A DNA stretch of 64,000 nt. Source: CBDBBY01 sp965205055. Its GTDB lineage: Bacteria > Pseudomonadota > Alphaproteobacteria > Rhodobacterales > Rhodobacteraceae. Made by a program: the position numbers and the translations under genes. The stretch lies in the NCBI GenBank assembly GCA_965205055.1, contig OZ242030.1, positions 1-64,000 on the forward strand, given 5' to 3'. Below are positions 8,294 through 18,100 of this stretch, piece after piece (the stretch's first letter is position 1; every line of letters begins with the position of its first letter). Below the pieces are notes generated by a model. The model did not search any database. It was not told the DNA's origin and saw nothing but the letters and a program-made list of their open reading frames with translations.

Positions 8294-9646
8294 TCAAATC
8301 ATCGACTTTTCGGCTTCGCGCACTTCCCTCGCGGCGCGGTCCTCTTCGCGCTTGGTCTGGAAATCCAAGCCGAGCAGCTCAATCTCCTTGGGTATTCTGA
8401 GCAGACCGAAGGAATTGAGGATTTTCGAGGCCACGAATCCGGGCAAGAACCCAAGAACGCCGAACATAATGATCGCGCCTGCGATTTGCCCCAGCGGATT
8501 GATGGACGCATACCCGTCGTAAGGCGAACTCGGATGCCCCCAAAGTACGAAGCCTGCGACCACCAAGCCCACCACGCCGGCATAGCCATGGACGGCCACG
8601 GCGCCGACCGCATCGTCGATCTTGAACTTGTTCTCAACCCAGTAGTGCAGCTTGTAAGCGATGTAGGTTCCGACGCCTCCGATGATCAATGATTGGATCG
8701 GATGATACAGATCGTTGCCCGCAGACGCCGTTATGATGCCGGCGAGTCCGCCGGAATACGTCCAGAACGCGTTGCCTTTCGATGCCATGAAGCCGATCAG
8801 CATCCCGCCGGACAGCGACATGAGGAAGTTCACGGTTATGGCGCCAAGCGTGGTGGGCGTCAGGTATATGGTCGTGGCTGTCCAAGTCTCGCCTGAAATC
8901 AAGCCGCCGATGCCTTCCGGAGAGATTATCGGGACGTTGCACGCGACGTAAAAACCCCAGAATCCCGTATAGATCATGAACAAGCCGATGCAGACGAGCC
9001 ACGGATTATGCGGAAGAATATCGCGCGGAGTTCCGTCTTGGGCGAATTTTCCGAGTCTCGGCCCCAGCACGACCAGAACTCCCAGCGCAAATCCGCCGGC
9101 GATCGCATGAATGACGCCCGATGCGTACGCGTCGTGATATCCGAGAAGCTGCACCATCCAGCCGCCGTAGTGCCAGCCCCATGCGGCGTCGATGATCCAG
9201 AATACCGAGCCGATCAATACCGCGAGTATCCAGAACGCGCCGGAATTGATCCTCTCGATCACCGAGCCTGACACGATCGACGCCGCTGTCCAGGAGAACA
9301 GCAGGAAAGCCGCCCAGAACACGCCGGTAATCCGGTCGCTCAGATTGGTCGCCATTGTTTCGGAAGTCGGCGCATTCGCCGCCGCATCGACTGTCAGGAG
9401 TCCGCCGGTGATCCACGGGCCGTTCGGAAACGCCCAGTAAATCCACCATCCGAAGAAAAAGAATGTGATCGTCACCAACGGAATCAGCATCGAATTCTTC
9501 ATCAGCGTGTGCACGTGATTCCGGCGGCGGCTGGCTCCGACTTCGTACATGCAGAATCCCACATGTATCAAAAACATCAGAGCTACTGTCAGCCAGTAGT
9601 AGAACTCGGTAAAGACCGTTGTTAGTGCGTCAAGGTTGCTTCCCAT
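8294..9646 (-). CDS. amt: Ammonium transporter, Amt family
   Basis: The 450-residue protein has the Amt/MEP/Rh layout with about 11-12 membrane segments. The signature WGWHYGGWMVQ and GVIHAIAGGFALGVL carries the first pore histidine region, and AVAVHGYAGVVGLVV the second. It conducts ammonium/ammonia across the inner membrane. No glnK (PII) gene accompanies it; instead a 73-residue membrane protein follows. The C-terminus is charged (KREEDRAAREVREAE). Neighbouring urate and ureidoglycine genes suggest a role in handling ammonia from purine breakdown. Confidence 0.9.
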   Translation of the reverse strand: MGSNLDALTTVFTEFYYWLTVALMFLIHVGFCMYEVGASRRRNHVHTLMKNSMLIPLVTITFFFFGWWIYWAFPNGPWITGGLLTVDAAANAPTSETMATNLSDRITGVFWAAFLLFSWTAASIVSGSVIERINSGAFWILAVLIGSVFWIIDAAWGWHYGGWMVQLLGYHDAYASGVIHAIAGGFALGVLVVLGPRLGKFAQDGTPRDILPHNPWLVCIGLFMIYTGFWGFYVACNVPIISPEGIGGLISGETWTATTIYLTPTTLGAITVNFLMSLSGGMLIGFMASKGNAFWTYSGGLAGIITASAGNDLYHPIQSLIIGGVGTYIAYKLHYWVENKFKIDDAVGAVAVHGYAGVVGLVVAGFVLWGHPSSPYDGYASINPLGQIAGAIIMFGVLGFLPGFVASKILNSFGLLRIPKEIELLGLDFQTKREEDRAAREVREAEKSMI

Positions 9647-9934
9647 TTAATGTCTCCCTATCTCGACCTGTACCGCCGAATTGGCGGCGGCGTCGGATTT
9701 GCCTCATGTGCCCCTAGTCTCTGTCGGACCGGTTCCCGTGCAAATGCGGCGTTCGAAAAACCTGTCCGCAATGGACACGAATCGGGATGTTGAATAATCG
9801 GAAGGCTTAAATCAAGTACAATTTGCAAGATTCTGGATATTTTATTGATGGAAGACTGAATGTGCCGCTCATTCGTACGATAAATTCGACCGGCATGCTT
9901 TTTTTCGTCAATTGGATTCTGCATCTCCATGCAG

Positions 9935-10052
9935 GCCGGCGGCAACCTTCGATGCGCAGCGCCAGACAGGCCGGACACGCGGCAGCGCTTGACCCGGCGC
10001 TTGGAGCTGGAAAAGGAAAAAAACCGTGTCGCAGCGGGCGTCCACGCATGAA
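9935..10052 (+). repeat. Repeat C, copy 1
   Basis: About 118 bp that match 29925-30042: both start GGCCGGCGGCAACC, share a middle with matched blocks, and end AAAAACCGTGTCGCAG then GGGCGTCCA. On the minus strand both copies give a similar reading (GRPLRHGF then RIEGCRRP). Origin unknown; no terminal inverted repeats were seen. Confidence 0.5.
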
Positions 10053-10413
10053 TGCCTTGGCACAGGGTATTGCATTGACAGCAGCTTCATCCAATTTATT
10101 GCATCAACAAGACCTGCCACGCCTCGGACGGCACTTCGGTTCCGTACGGCGCACCCCGGCGAGTTACTTTTTTTAGGACATCATTTTCGTAGAAAATTGA
10201 TATCGCATGAAGTTCGGGAAGCTGGTTGCTATTGCCGACCGGAATCGGATTCGGAATCTTTTTGGAACGGAGCCGATTCCCTCCAATGCGAATGCGATCA
10301 GTCGCAATGCAGCAGACTATTTGATTGAGTCGGGCGGCGAGACTATGGCAGCGACCTTGAATCATTTTCGAGAATTTCGGCAGATTGCATTGCAGGCAAA
10401 AAAACGCGAGCAG

Positions 10414-10435
10414 ATCCTCCGAAATTTCGGAGGAT
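10414..10435. promoter_or_regulatory. Perfect 22-bp palindrome upstream of the SMP-30 gene
   Basis: The half-site ATCCTCCGAAA is followed directly by its inverted copy TTTCGGAGGAT, 120 bp upstream of the start at 10555. It could be a repressor operator or an RNA hairpin; there is no U-tract, which argues against a terminator. Confidence 0.4.
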
Positions 10436-10554
10436 TTGAGTCGGCAGCGTTATGGTCGCAGGTCAATTCCGATTCGTCTGGACATGCGGGCTGCGAACCG
10501 GAAGAATCCAATCGAATGGATGCCCGTTCCAGAAATTGAAATGGAGGTCGAGCA

Positions 10555-11457
10555 ATGGCGGAATGCCTGATCATCGATCCGAAGTTCGAAACTTACCTGA
10601 TCCCCAATGCGAAGTTGAAGAAGCTCGCATCGGGATTCGACTGGGCGGAGGGTCCGGTTTGGTTCGGCGATGCTGATTGCCTGCTGTTTTCGGATATTCC
10701 GAACAACCGGATCCACCGCTGGTCTCCATCGACCGGGCTGTCGGTTTACCGCGAGCCGTCGAACTTTTCCAACGGCCATACCCGCGATCGGGCCGGACGC
10801 CTGATTTCGTGCGAGCACGGCGCGCGGCGAGTGACGCGAACGGAGCATGACGGCACGGTGAGCGTCATTGCGGACCGCTTCGAGGGAAAGAGGCTGAATT
10901 CGCCCAACGACGTCGCGGTCAGGTCCGACGGCTCGATCTGGTTCACCGATCCCCACTATGGGATCGCGAGCGATTACGAAGGGCACCGATCAGCCGAAGA
11001 ACTGCCCTGCAATGTCTATCGATTGGACCCTTCGCTGAAATGTTTGGATGCCGTGGCGACGGACTTCGCGTGCCCGAACGGCATCGCGTTCAGCCCTGAC
11101 GAGCAGCGGCTTTATGTTTCGGACACCGGTCGGATGAACGACGCCAATGCGGAAACCCACATTCGCTCCTTCAAGGTCATGCCTGACGGCTCGCTCGCGA
11201 GCGAAGGCGTATTCCATAAGGTCGACGAGGGCGTCTCCGATGGATTTCGACTGGACAGCGACGGGAACGTCTGGACCTCCGCGGGCGATGGCGTGCACTG
11301 CATCGACCCCCAAGGCCGATTGCTCGGCAAGATCCGCGTGCCGGAAGTGGTTTCCAATGTTTGTTTCGGCGGGCGCGCAAAGCACCGGTTGTTCATGACT
11401 GCCACGACCTCCGTTTACTCGTTGGCTTTGAATAGGAGCGGCATTCAGTGGCCTTGA
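10555..11457 (+). CDS. SMP-30/gluconolactonase/LRE family protein
   Basis: The 300-residue beta-propeller matches the SMP-30/gluconolactonase family of metal-dependent sugar lactonases. Motifs are the N-terminal DWAEGPVWF (metal-binding Glu), LNSPNDVAVRSDGSIWFTDP (metal-ligand Asn and substrate-contact region), CPNGIAFSPDEQRLYVSDT and the metal-ligand Asp region EGVSDGFRLDSDGNVW. No signal peptide is seen, so it is probably cytoplasmic. The likely role is hydrolysis of an aldonolactone; the substrate cannot be read from sequence. It is a single gene behind a palindrome that may regulate it. Confidence 0.88.
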   Translation: MAECLIIDPKFETYLIPNAKLKKLASGFDWAEGPVWFGDADCLLFSDIPNNRIHRWSPSTGLSVYREPSNFSNGHTRDRAGRLISCEHGARRVTRTEHDGTVSVIADRFEGKRLNSPNDVAVRSDGSIWFTDPHYGIASDYEGHRSAEELPCNVYRLDPSLKCLDAVATDFACPNGIAFSPDEQRLYVSDTGRMNDANAETHIRSFKVMPDGSLASEGVFHKVDEGVSDGFRLDSDGNVWTSAGDGVHCIDPQGRLLGKIRVPEVVSNVCFGGRAKHRLFMTATTSVYSLALNRSGIQWP

Positions 11458-11709
11458 TCTTGAACTTCGGTCCTTTGATTGCCAAATAAATCTCGGCGCA
11501 TGAGGCGCGGGACGAAGCAACGGATGTTGATCGGGGAATTTAATGAATTTCATCTCGAATCCCTGCGCGAAGCTTGTTATACGGCGGAGAGTGCGCAAGA
11601 CGTCGGCTCCCGGTTGAATCTGAATGGCATCGGCCCTTTCAGATCAGTGGAGCCGCGAAATCATTTGCTGCGCTAAGATTCGGATCGGCAAGGCTTGGAA
11701 CCATCGAGC

Positions 11710-12930
11710 ATGAGCGCAACTTTCGACAATTTTTTCAGAGCGCAGCTCGAAGGCCTCAAGGAGCAAGGCAACTACCGCATTTTCGCAGATCTGGAACGGC
11801 GCTGCGGAAGATTTCCTGAAGCCTTGAACCGGTTTGACGGCGGCGACAGGGACGTCACGGTATGGTGCTCGAACGATTATCTTGGGATGGGCCAGCATCC
11901 GGCCGTTCTGAACGCGATGTCGGATGCGATCAAGACCTACGGCGCCGGCGCCGGCGGCACTCGCAACATATCCGGGACCACTCATCTGCACGTCGTTCTC
12001 GAGCAGGAGCTTGCCGACCTCCACGGCAAGGAAGCCGCGCTGCTGTTCACCTCCGGCTACGTTTCCAATTGGGCCGCGCTTTCCACGCTCGGCTCCCGCC
12101 TGCCGAATGCCGTCATTCTTTCAGACGCGATGAATCACGCTTCCATGATTGAAGGAATCAGGCACTCGAAAGCGGAAAAGAAGATTTGGAAGCACAATGA
12201 TGTGGAGGATCTGGCGAAGAAACTGTCGGAATGCCCGCCCGATTCGTCGAAGATCGTCGCGTTCGAGTCGATTTATTCCATGAGCGGCAGCATCGCTCCG
12301 ATAGCCGAGATTTGCGATGTCGCCGAGCATTACGGCGCAATGACTTATCTGGACGAGGTTCACGCGGTTGGAATGTACGGACCGCGGGGAGGGGGCATAT
12401 CGGACCGGGACGACATCGCGGACCGGATCACTCTGATCGAAGGCACGCTCGGCAAGGCATATGGCGTGATCGGAGGCTACATCGCCGGTTCCGACGCGCT
12501 CTGCGATTTCATCCGGTCTTTCGCAAGCGGCTTCATATTCACCACTGCATTGCCGCCGTCCGTCGTGGCGGGAGCCTGCGCTTCGGTTCGGCATCTCAAG
12601 AACAGCGATCTCGAGCGGCTGCGGCACCGTCGACAAGTCAAGAAAGTGAGAGACCGGCTTGACTCGTACGGCATTCCGCACCTCGCCAATCCAGGACACA
12701 TCGTGCCGGTCATGATCAAGAATCCGGTCAAGTGCCGCTACATCAGCGACGTGCTGCTGGAGGATTACGGAATTTATGTCCAGCCGATCAACTACCCGAC
12801 GGTTCCGAAAGGCGAGGAGCGCTTGAGGATCACTCCGACGCCTTTGCACAGCGACCGGGACATCGAGCACCTGACGTGCGCGCTTTCGAACCTCTGGTCG
12901 CAATGCGCGCTGGCGCGCTCGGCCGCCTGA
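11710..12930 (+). CDS. hemA: 5-aminolevulinate synthase
   Basis: This PLP enzyme condenses glycine and succinyl-CoA to 5-aminolevulinate, the alphaproteobacterial entry to heme and cobalamin. The ATG at 11710 (406 residues) is preferred over a TTG five codons upstream because MSATFDNFF begins the conserved N-terminus. Visible motifs are the glycine loop GAGAGGTRNISGTTHLHVVLE, the PLP-ring Asp region YLDEVHAVGMYGPRGGG, and the Schiff-base lysine in EGTLGKAYGVIGGYI. The C-terminus has QPINYPTVPKGEERLR. It is convergent with the cob operon, which consumes the same precursor. Confidence 0.95.
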   Translation: MSATFDNFFRAQLEGLKEQGNYRIFADLERRCGRFPEALNRFDGGDRDVTVWCSNDYLGMGQHPAVLNAMSDAIKTYGAGAGGTRNISGTTHLHVVLEQELADLHGKEAALLFTSGYVSNWAALSTLGSRLPNAVILSDAMNHASMIEGIRHSKAEKKIWKHNDVEDLAKKLSECPPDSSKIVAFESIYSMSGSIAPIAEICDVAEHYGAMTYLDEVHAVGMYGPRGGGISDRDDIADRITLIEGTLGKAYGVIGGYIAGSDALCDFIRSFASGFIFTTALPPSVVAGACASVRHLKNSDLERLRHRRQVKKVRDRLDSYGIPHLANPGHIVPVMIKNPVKCRYISDVLLEDYGIYVQPINYPTVPKGEERLRITPTPLHSDRDIEHLTCALSNLWSQCALARSAA

Positions 12931-12981
12931 ATCGAAGCCGACCTCCAAAGCGCGGAGTCTTCGCCGCGCGTCGAAAGAAAC

Positions 12982-14505
12982 TCATTCGAAGCTGAATTCG
13001 GTTGATCCGTTCCGCATGTCGCTGCTTGAGGACAGGCGCGGTTCAGCCATCATGTCCGAAATGGCGGGCAAGTCCATGTGCGTTTCAAGATGATCGGCCA
13101 AAGCGTCCAGAGCTTGATCGATCTTTCGGCCGTAATCGAATTCCGATCCCTTGCCGCCGAGCCGCTCGAGAAATGCCCGCCGAAAGCTTCCTGTTGAAAA
13201 CAAGCCGTGCAGGTAGGTCCCGAATATGCGGCCGTCCGCGGAAACCGCGCCCTCGCTCAAGATTTCGTTGCCTCTTTCGACGTACGCGAACGCCCGTTCC
13301 CGATCCGGTCCTTCGGTTCGGCCCAGATGGATTTCGTACGCCTCGAATTTCTCTCCGTCCGGACTCAGGCGCCCGGTCGTCTTTCGCACCTGCTTTTCCG
13401 GTTTCATCTCGGTGTCGACGTTCAATAGTCCGAGACCCTGCGAAGTTCCTGCTGGTCCTTCGATTCCCGCTTGATCCGTGATTCGGCGGCCAAGCATCTG
13501 ATAGCCGCCGCAGATGCCGAGCACGCCGCCGCCCCGCCTCGCATGGGCGAGCACGTCAATATCCCAGCCTTGATCCCGCATGAATTTCAGGTCGCCCCTG
13601 GTCGACTTGCTGCCGGGAATGATGACGAGGTCGACATCGGGCGGGAGCGCCGACCCGGGCGCCAAAATGTCCAAGGCGACGCCGGGCTCTGCGCGCAACG
13701 GATCCAGATCGTCGAAATTCGCAAGCCGCGAAAGCGCCAAGCATGCGACTTTGAATGTCCCGCCGCCGCCGCGCCGTTCAAGGAGGTCCATGGCATCCTC
13801 GGACGGCAGGACCTGAGCTTCCTCGAACCATGGAACGACGCCGAGGCCTTTCCAGCCGGTGAGTTGCTGGATCAGCCTGTATCCGTCGTCGAACAATGAC
13901 TTGTCGCCTCTGAATTTGTTGACTGCGAAGCCGCGCACCAGCGCGGCGTCTTCTTTGTCGATTACGGATTTAGTTCCGGCCAGCTGGGCGATCACGCCGC
14001 CCCTGTCGATATCTCCCACAAGGATCACCGGAATTTCCGCTCTGCGCGCGAAGCCCATGTTCGCGATGTCGCCGCTTCTCAAATTGATCTCGGCGGGGCT
14101 CCCGGCGCCTTCCGCAATTACAATATCGGCGTTCTTTGCAAGCCGGGTGAAGCTCCGATGGACTTCGGCCGCCAGACGGGGCTTGAATATCGAGTAGTCC
14201 TTGGCGCGCATGGCGGCGACGCGCCTGCCTCGAAGCACGATTTGCGCGCCGGTTTCGGTTTCCGGTTTCAAAAGCACGGGATTCATGTCCGTGACAGGCT
14301 CCGTTTCGCACGCGATCGCCTGCAGGGCCTGAGCTCGACCGATTTCCCCTCCGTCCGCCGCCACGGAGGAATTGTTCGACATGTTCTGGGGCTTGAACGG
14401 CCGCACCCGGAATCCCATGCGCGTGAAGGCGCGGCACAAGCCCGCGACCAGCAAGGATTTCCCTACGCTGGATCCGGTGCCCTGCACCATGACTGCCTTC
14501 GCCAT
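12982..14505 (-). CDS. cobQ: Cobyric acid synthase
   Basis: This amidotransferase amidates adenosylcobyrinic acid a,c-diamide at positions b, d, e and g using glutamine and ATP. The 507-residue length is standard. The N-terminal synthetase domain starts MVQGTGSSVGKSLLVAGLCR (P-loop-like) with FKPQNMSNNS. The C-terminal glutaminase has the nucleophile in GVLGICGGYQMLG and the histidine in GTYLHGLF. It is the last gene of cobW-cobN-cobO-cobQ, 26 bp after cobO, and its 3' end faces hemA. Confidence 0.95.
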   Translation of the reverse strand: MAKAVMVQGTGSSVGKSLLVAGLCRAFTRMGFRVRPFKPQNMSNNSSVAADGGEIGRAQALQAIACETEPVTDMNPVLLKPETETGAQIVLRGRRVAAMRAKDYSIFKPRLAAEVHRSFTRLAKNADIVIAEGAGSPAEINLRSGDIANMGFARRAEIPVILVGDIDRGGVIAQLAGTKSVIDKEDAALVRGFAVNKFRGDKSLFDDGYRLIQQLTGWKGLGVVPWFEEAQVLPSEDAMDLLERRGGGGTFKVACLALSRLANFDDLDPLRAEPGVALDILAPGSALPPDVDLVIIPGSKSTRGDLKFMRDQGWDIDVLAHARRGGGVLGICGGYQMLGRRITDQAGIEGPAGTSQGLGLLNVDTEMKPEKQVRKTTGRLSPDGEKFEAYEIHLGRTEGPDRERAFAYVERGNEILSEGAVSADGRIFGTYLHGLFSTGSFRRAFLERLGGKGSEFDYGRKIDQALDALADHLETHMDLPAISDMMAEPRLSSSSDMRNGSTEFSFE

Positions 14506-14531
14506 GCCGGAATCCCGTCAGGAAAGAGGCT

Positions 14532-15140
14532 TCAGAACTCCACTCCCGGCTGCGCTTTTACGCCAGAGCGGAACGGGTGCTTCAAGAGCGTCATTTCCGT
14601 TGCGAGATCGGCCAATTCGATCAGCTTTTCGTGTGCGTTTCGACCGGTCAGTACGACGTGGGTGTTTTGCGGCTTTTCCGCGGAGAGGAACCGTAAAATA
14701 TCTTCGATATCGACATACCCGTACCGGATAGCGATGTTGATCTCGTCGAGCAGCACCATTCCGACATCCGGATCGCGTATCAAATCTTTTGCGACCCGCC
14801 ATGCGTCCTGCGCCATTTCGATGTCGCGGGCCTTGTCCTGAGTCTCCCAAGTGAAACCGGCCCCCATTGTATGGAATCGGCATATGTCGCCGAATTTTGC
14901 GGTGATCAGTTCGCGTTCGCCTGTCGCCATGCCGCCCTTGATGAACTGGACGACCGCGCAGCCTATGCCGTGCGCGATGCATCGGAAAATCATTCCGAAC
15001 GCCGCGGAAGATTTGCCTTTGCCCTTGCCGGTATGGACGATGACCAGCCCTTTTTCCTCGGTCTTGGTGGCCATGATCTTGTCGCGGACCACTTTCTTCT
15101 TGGCCATCTTGATTTTGTGTCGTTCAAGGTCGTCAGTCAT
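14532..15140 (-). CDS. cobO: Cob(I)yrinic acid a,c-diamide adenosyltransferase
   Basis: CobO (CobA/BtuR-type) transfers the adenosyl group of ATP to cob(I)yrinate a,c-diamide. The P-loop is in VIVHTGKGKGKSSAAFGM, followed by VQFIKGGMATGERE and the conserved DEINIAIRYGYV, FLSAEKPQNTHVVLTGRNAH. The ATG at 15140 (202 residues) overlaps the end of cobN by eight bases, indicating coupled translation; the longer frame beginning at 15158 would overlap further and is less likely. Confidence 0.93.
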   Translation of the reverse strand: MTDDLERHKIKMAKKKVVRDKIMATKTEEKGLVIVHTGKGKGKSSAAFGMIFRCIAHGIGCAVVQFIKGGMATGERELITAKFGDICRFHTMGAGFTWETQDKARDIEMAQDAWRVAKDLIRDPDVGMVLLDEINIAIRYGYVDIEDILRFLSAEKPQNTHVVLTGRNAHEKLIELADLATEMTLLKHPFRSGVKAQPGVEF

Positions 15141-18100
15141 CACCCAAGCCGCCTCCATCAGGTCGCGCCGCGCCGCATAGCATTTCGAGCGTCCGGCGGG
15201 TCGAATTCAAACGCGGACGCCAAAGATCGCGCTCCAATGCCTCCAGCAGCCTGGCCGCCATCTCCCTGAGCGCAGGCGCATTGTTTTCTTCAATGAACCC
15301 GCGCGTCTGATCATCATCAATGTAGGCCGAGTAGACAAGATCGAAATGGTGCGATTTTACCGCGCCGGTCGTCGCGGCGAACGCATACATGTAATCGACG
15401 GTCGCGGCGATTTCGAACGCGCCTTTGTAGCCGTGCCGCTTCACTCCGGCGAGCCACTTCGGATTCACGGCCCTCGCTCTTACGACCCGCCCGATCTCAT
15501 CCTCCAGCGAACGGATGACCGGCCTCTCCGGGCGCGAGTGATCATTGTGGTAAATCGCGGGCTTTGCGCCTTTCAAGCTCTCGACCGCCGCGGACATGCC
15601 GCCCTGGAACTGGTAATAGTCGTCGCTGTCCAGAAGATCGTGCTCGCGGTTGTCTTGGTTCTGGACCACGGCATCCATTCCCGACAAGCGTTCCGAAAAC
15701 GCGTCAGCCGCCGGAGCGCCGCCGTCTCCGTCGCCATACGCGTAGCCGCCCCATTCGATGTAGGTCGCGCCCAAATGCTCGCGGTCGCGCCAAATGTTCT
15801 CGTCGAACAGCGCCTGAAGCCCGGCGCCGTACGCGCCCGGCTTCGAGCCGTAGACCCGGTATCCCGCGCGTTTCGCGCCCAGTGTTTCCTTCTCCGTCCT
15901 GAATGCCGCCGCCGCCGGGTTTTCGTCGGGGCTCTCGTCCAGATCCATGACTGCGCGCGCCGCGCCGGCAACCAATTCGATCTGCGCAGGAAATGCATCG
16001 CGGAAGAAGCCGGAAATCCGCAACGTCACATCGACGCGCGGGCGGCCCAATGCGGAAAGTGGGATGATTTCGAATCCTGTAACTCGAGAACTGTTTTCGT
16101 CCCACACCGGCCGAACGCCCATCAGTGCGAGCGCTTGCGCGATATCGTCTCCGCCGGTCCGCATGTTGGATGTTCCCCAAGCGGTGACTGCCATGGCCTT
16201 CGGCCAGTCGCCATGATCTTGGACGAACCTCTCGACCAGCATGGACGCCGATTTCCAGCCTAGCTCCCATGCGGTCCTCGTCGGCAGGGTGCGGCTGTCC
16301 ACAGAAAAAAAATTCCGCCCGGTCGGCAAGACGTCAAGGCGTCCGCGGGATGGCGCGCCTGACGGGCCGGGCGGCACGAACCTGCCGTCCAGCGCCGCCA
16401 TCAGAGCGTTGATTTCAGATCGTCCGCAACTGCGAACGGAAGGAAGGATGTTTGCGCGCACATTCTCTAGAACCGCGTTGGTCAATTCGCCCGGCGGTTC
16501 GGCGCTTCCTTCGATTACGGCGGCTGCCAGAAGTTCGAGCCGCTCGACCGTATCGCCTGCGGTTCGCCAAGGATCCGCACAGACGCGGTCGAGAATCTCC
16601 GGTTTGCGCGCAGTCCACCTCCCGGACATGTCGCAGTCGAGCGGATCGAATTCATCGGATAAACCGATATCAAAGGCCAGCGCTCTCGTCAGCGAAGCGT
16701 CTTCTTCGCAGTTCGCGCCCCGAGGCACTCGGACCAGCGACGCAACCAAGTCGCGCTCCAAGGATCCTTCAGGCGCCTCTCCGAAAACATGCAGGCCATC
16801 CCGAATTTGGCTTTCCTTGATTTCGCACAAATAGGCGTCAAGCTTCCTTAGCCGACTGTCCGCATCATCCGCCGGGTCCAATCCGACATCCTTGTCCAGC
16901 CGCGTGGCGGAAAGTTTTTCCAATATCTTTTTGCGCAGGGTGCCGATCCTTCGCGGGTCGACGCCTGCGGCTTCGTAGTATTCATCGACCAGAACCTCCA
17001 GTTCGCGCAGGTCTCCGTATGTTTCTGCGCGGGCAAGAGGCGGCGTCAGGTGGTCGACGACCACAGCCTGTGCGCGCCGCTTTCCCTGAGTGCCTTCGCC
17101 CGGGTCGTTCACAATGAACGGATAAATCATCGGCGTAGGTCCGAGGATCGCCTCCGGAAAGCAAGAGTCGGACAGAGCGACGGATTTTCCGGGCAGCCAT
17201 TCAAGATTGCCGTGCTTGCCCAGCTGGATGATTGCATGGGCATCGAATTCGAACCTAAGCCAGAAATAGAATGCGATGTAGTTGTGCGGCGGCACCAGAT
17301 CGGGGCTGTGATAAGTTTCTTCGGGATCAAGGTTGTAGCCCCGAGCAGGCTGGATTCCGACAACGAGGTTGCGATGACGGGCGAGCGACAGCGCGAAGCC
17401 GCCGTTCGCGCAAAAAGGATCGCAGTCCGGGGCGCCCCATTGCTTTTCGACTCGTTTCCGGACTTCTTCCGGCAGCGTGCCGTAGTGACGCATGTAGTCG
17501 TCCAGCCCGAATCGAATTCCTCCATTGCGGGAGGCGCGATCGGTTAGCCAGTTCGTCGGGCCTGCCAGCAGTTCACTCATGATTTCGCTGCCGGTCCGAG
17601 GCGCGTCGCCGATCTCGTATCCGAATTCGTCAAGCGCATCAAAGACCCGCGCCGCCGATGCCGGAGTGTCCAGCCCGACGCCGTTCGCGATCCGGCCGTC
17701 CTTGTTGGGATAGTTCGCTAGAAGCACGACGATTCGGCGTTGCGGCGCCGACTTTCTTGCCAAACGCAGCCAGCCCGATGCCAAATCGGCTATGAAATCG
17801 CGCCGGCCAGGTTCGACGGCGTACCCGGCAACCGGACACTGCGCAAGCTCGTCCCGATACGTTTCTGACTTGAATGCCAGCGTTCTGGTCGCAAGGCGTC
17901 CATCGACCTCGGGCAATGCGACATTCATCGCGATGTCGCGAGCAGACAGTCCTTCGCTTCCCGAGTTCCAAGATTCATGATCGGAAGACGACATGACAAC
18001 CTGAAGCACGGGGCGGCCAGGCGCATCCAGCACTGTGGCTTCTCGTCCCGAACTGGATCCGCTCGGGGACCCGCTGGCGAAGCTGGTGGCATTCAATACT

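Larger units (their letters stand above)
9647..10554. other. About 900 bp without a convincing gene
   Basis: The region between divergent amt and the SMP-30 gene contains one copy of repeat C (9935-10052) and a perfect palindrome (10414-10435). A frame at 10207-10539 (+, 110 codons) is open, but its composition is unconvincing and it overlaps the palindrome; I do not call it a gene. Confidence 0.5.

Noticed and set aside
10207..10539. 110-codon plus-strand frame just upstream of the lactonase gene
   Set aside because: It passes through a perfect palindrome, has no family resemblance and has uneven composition; more likely leader DNA.
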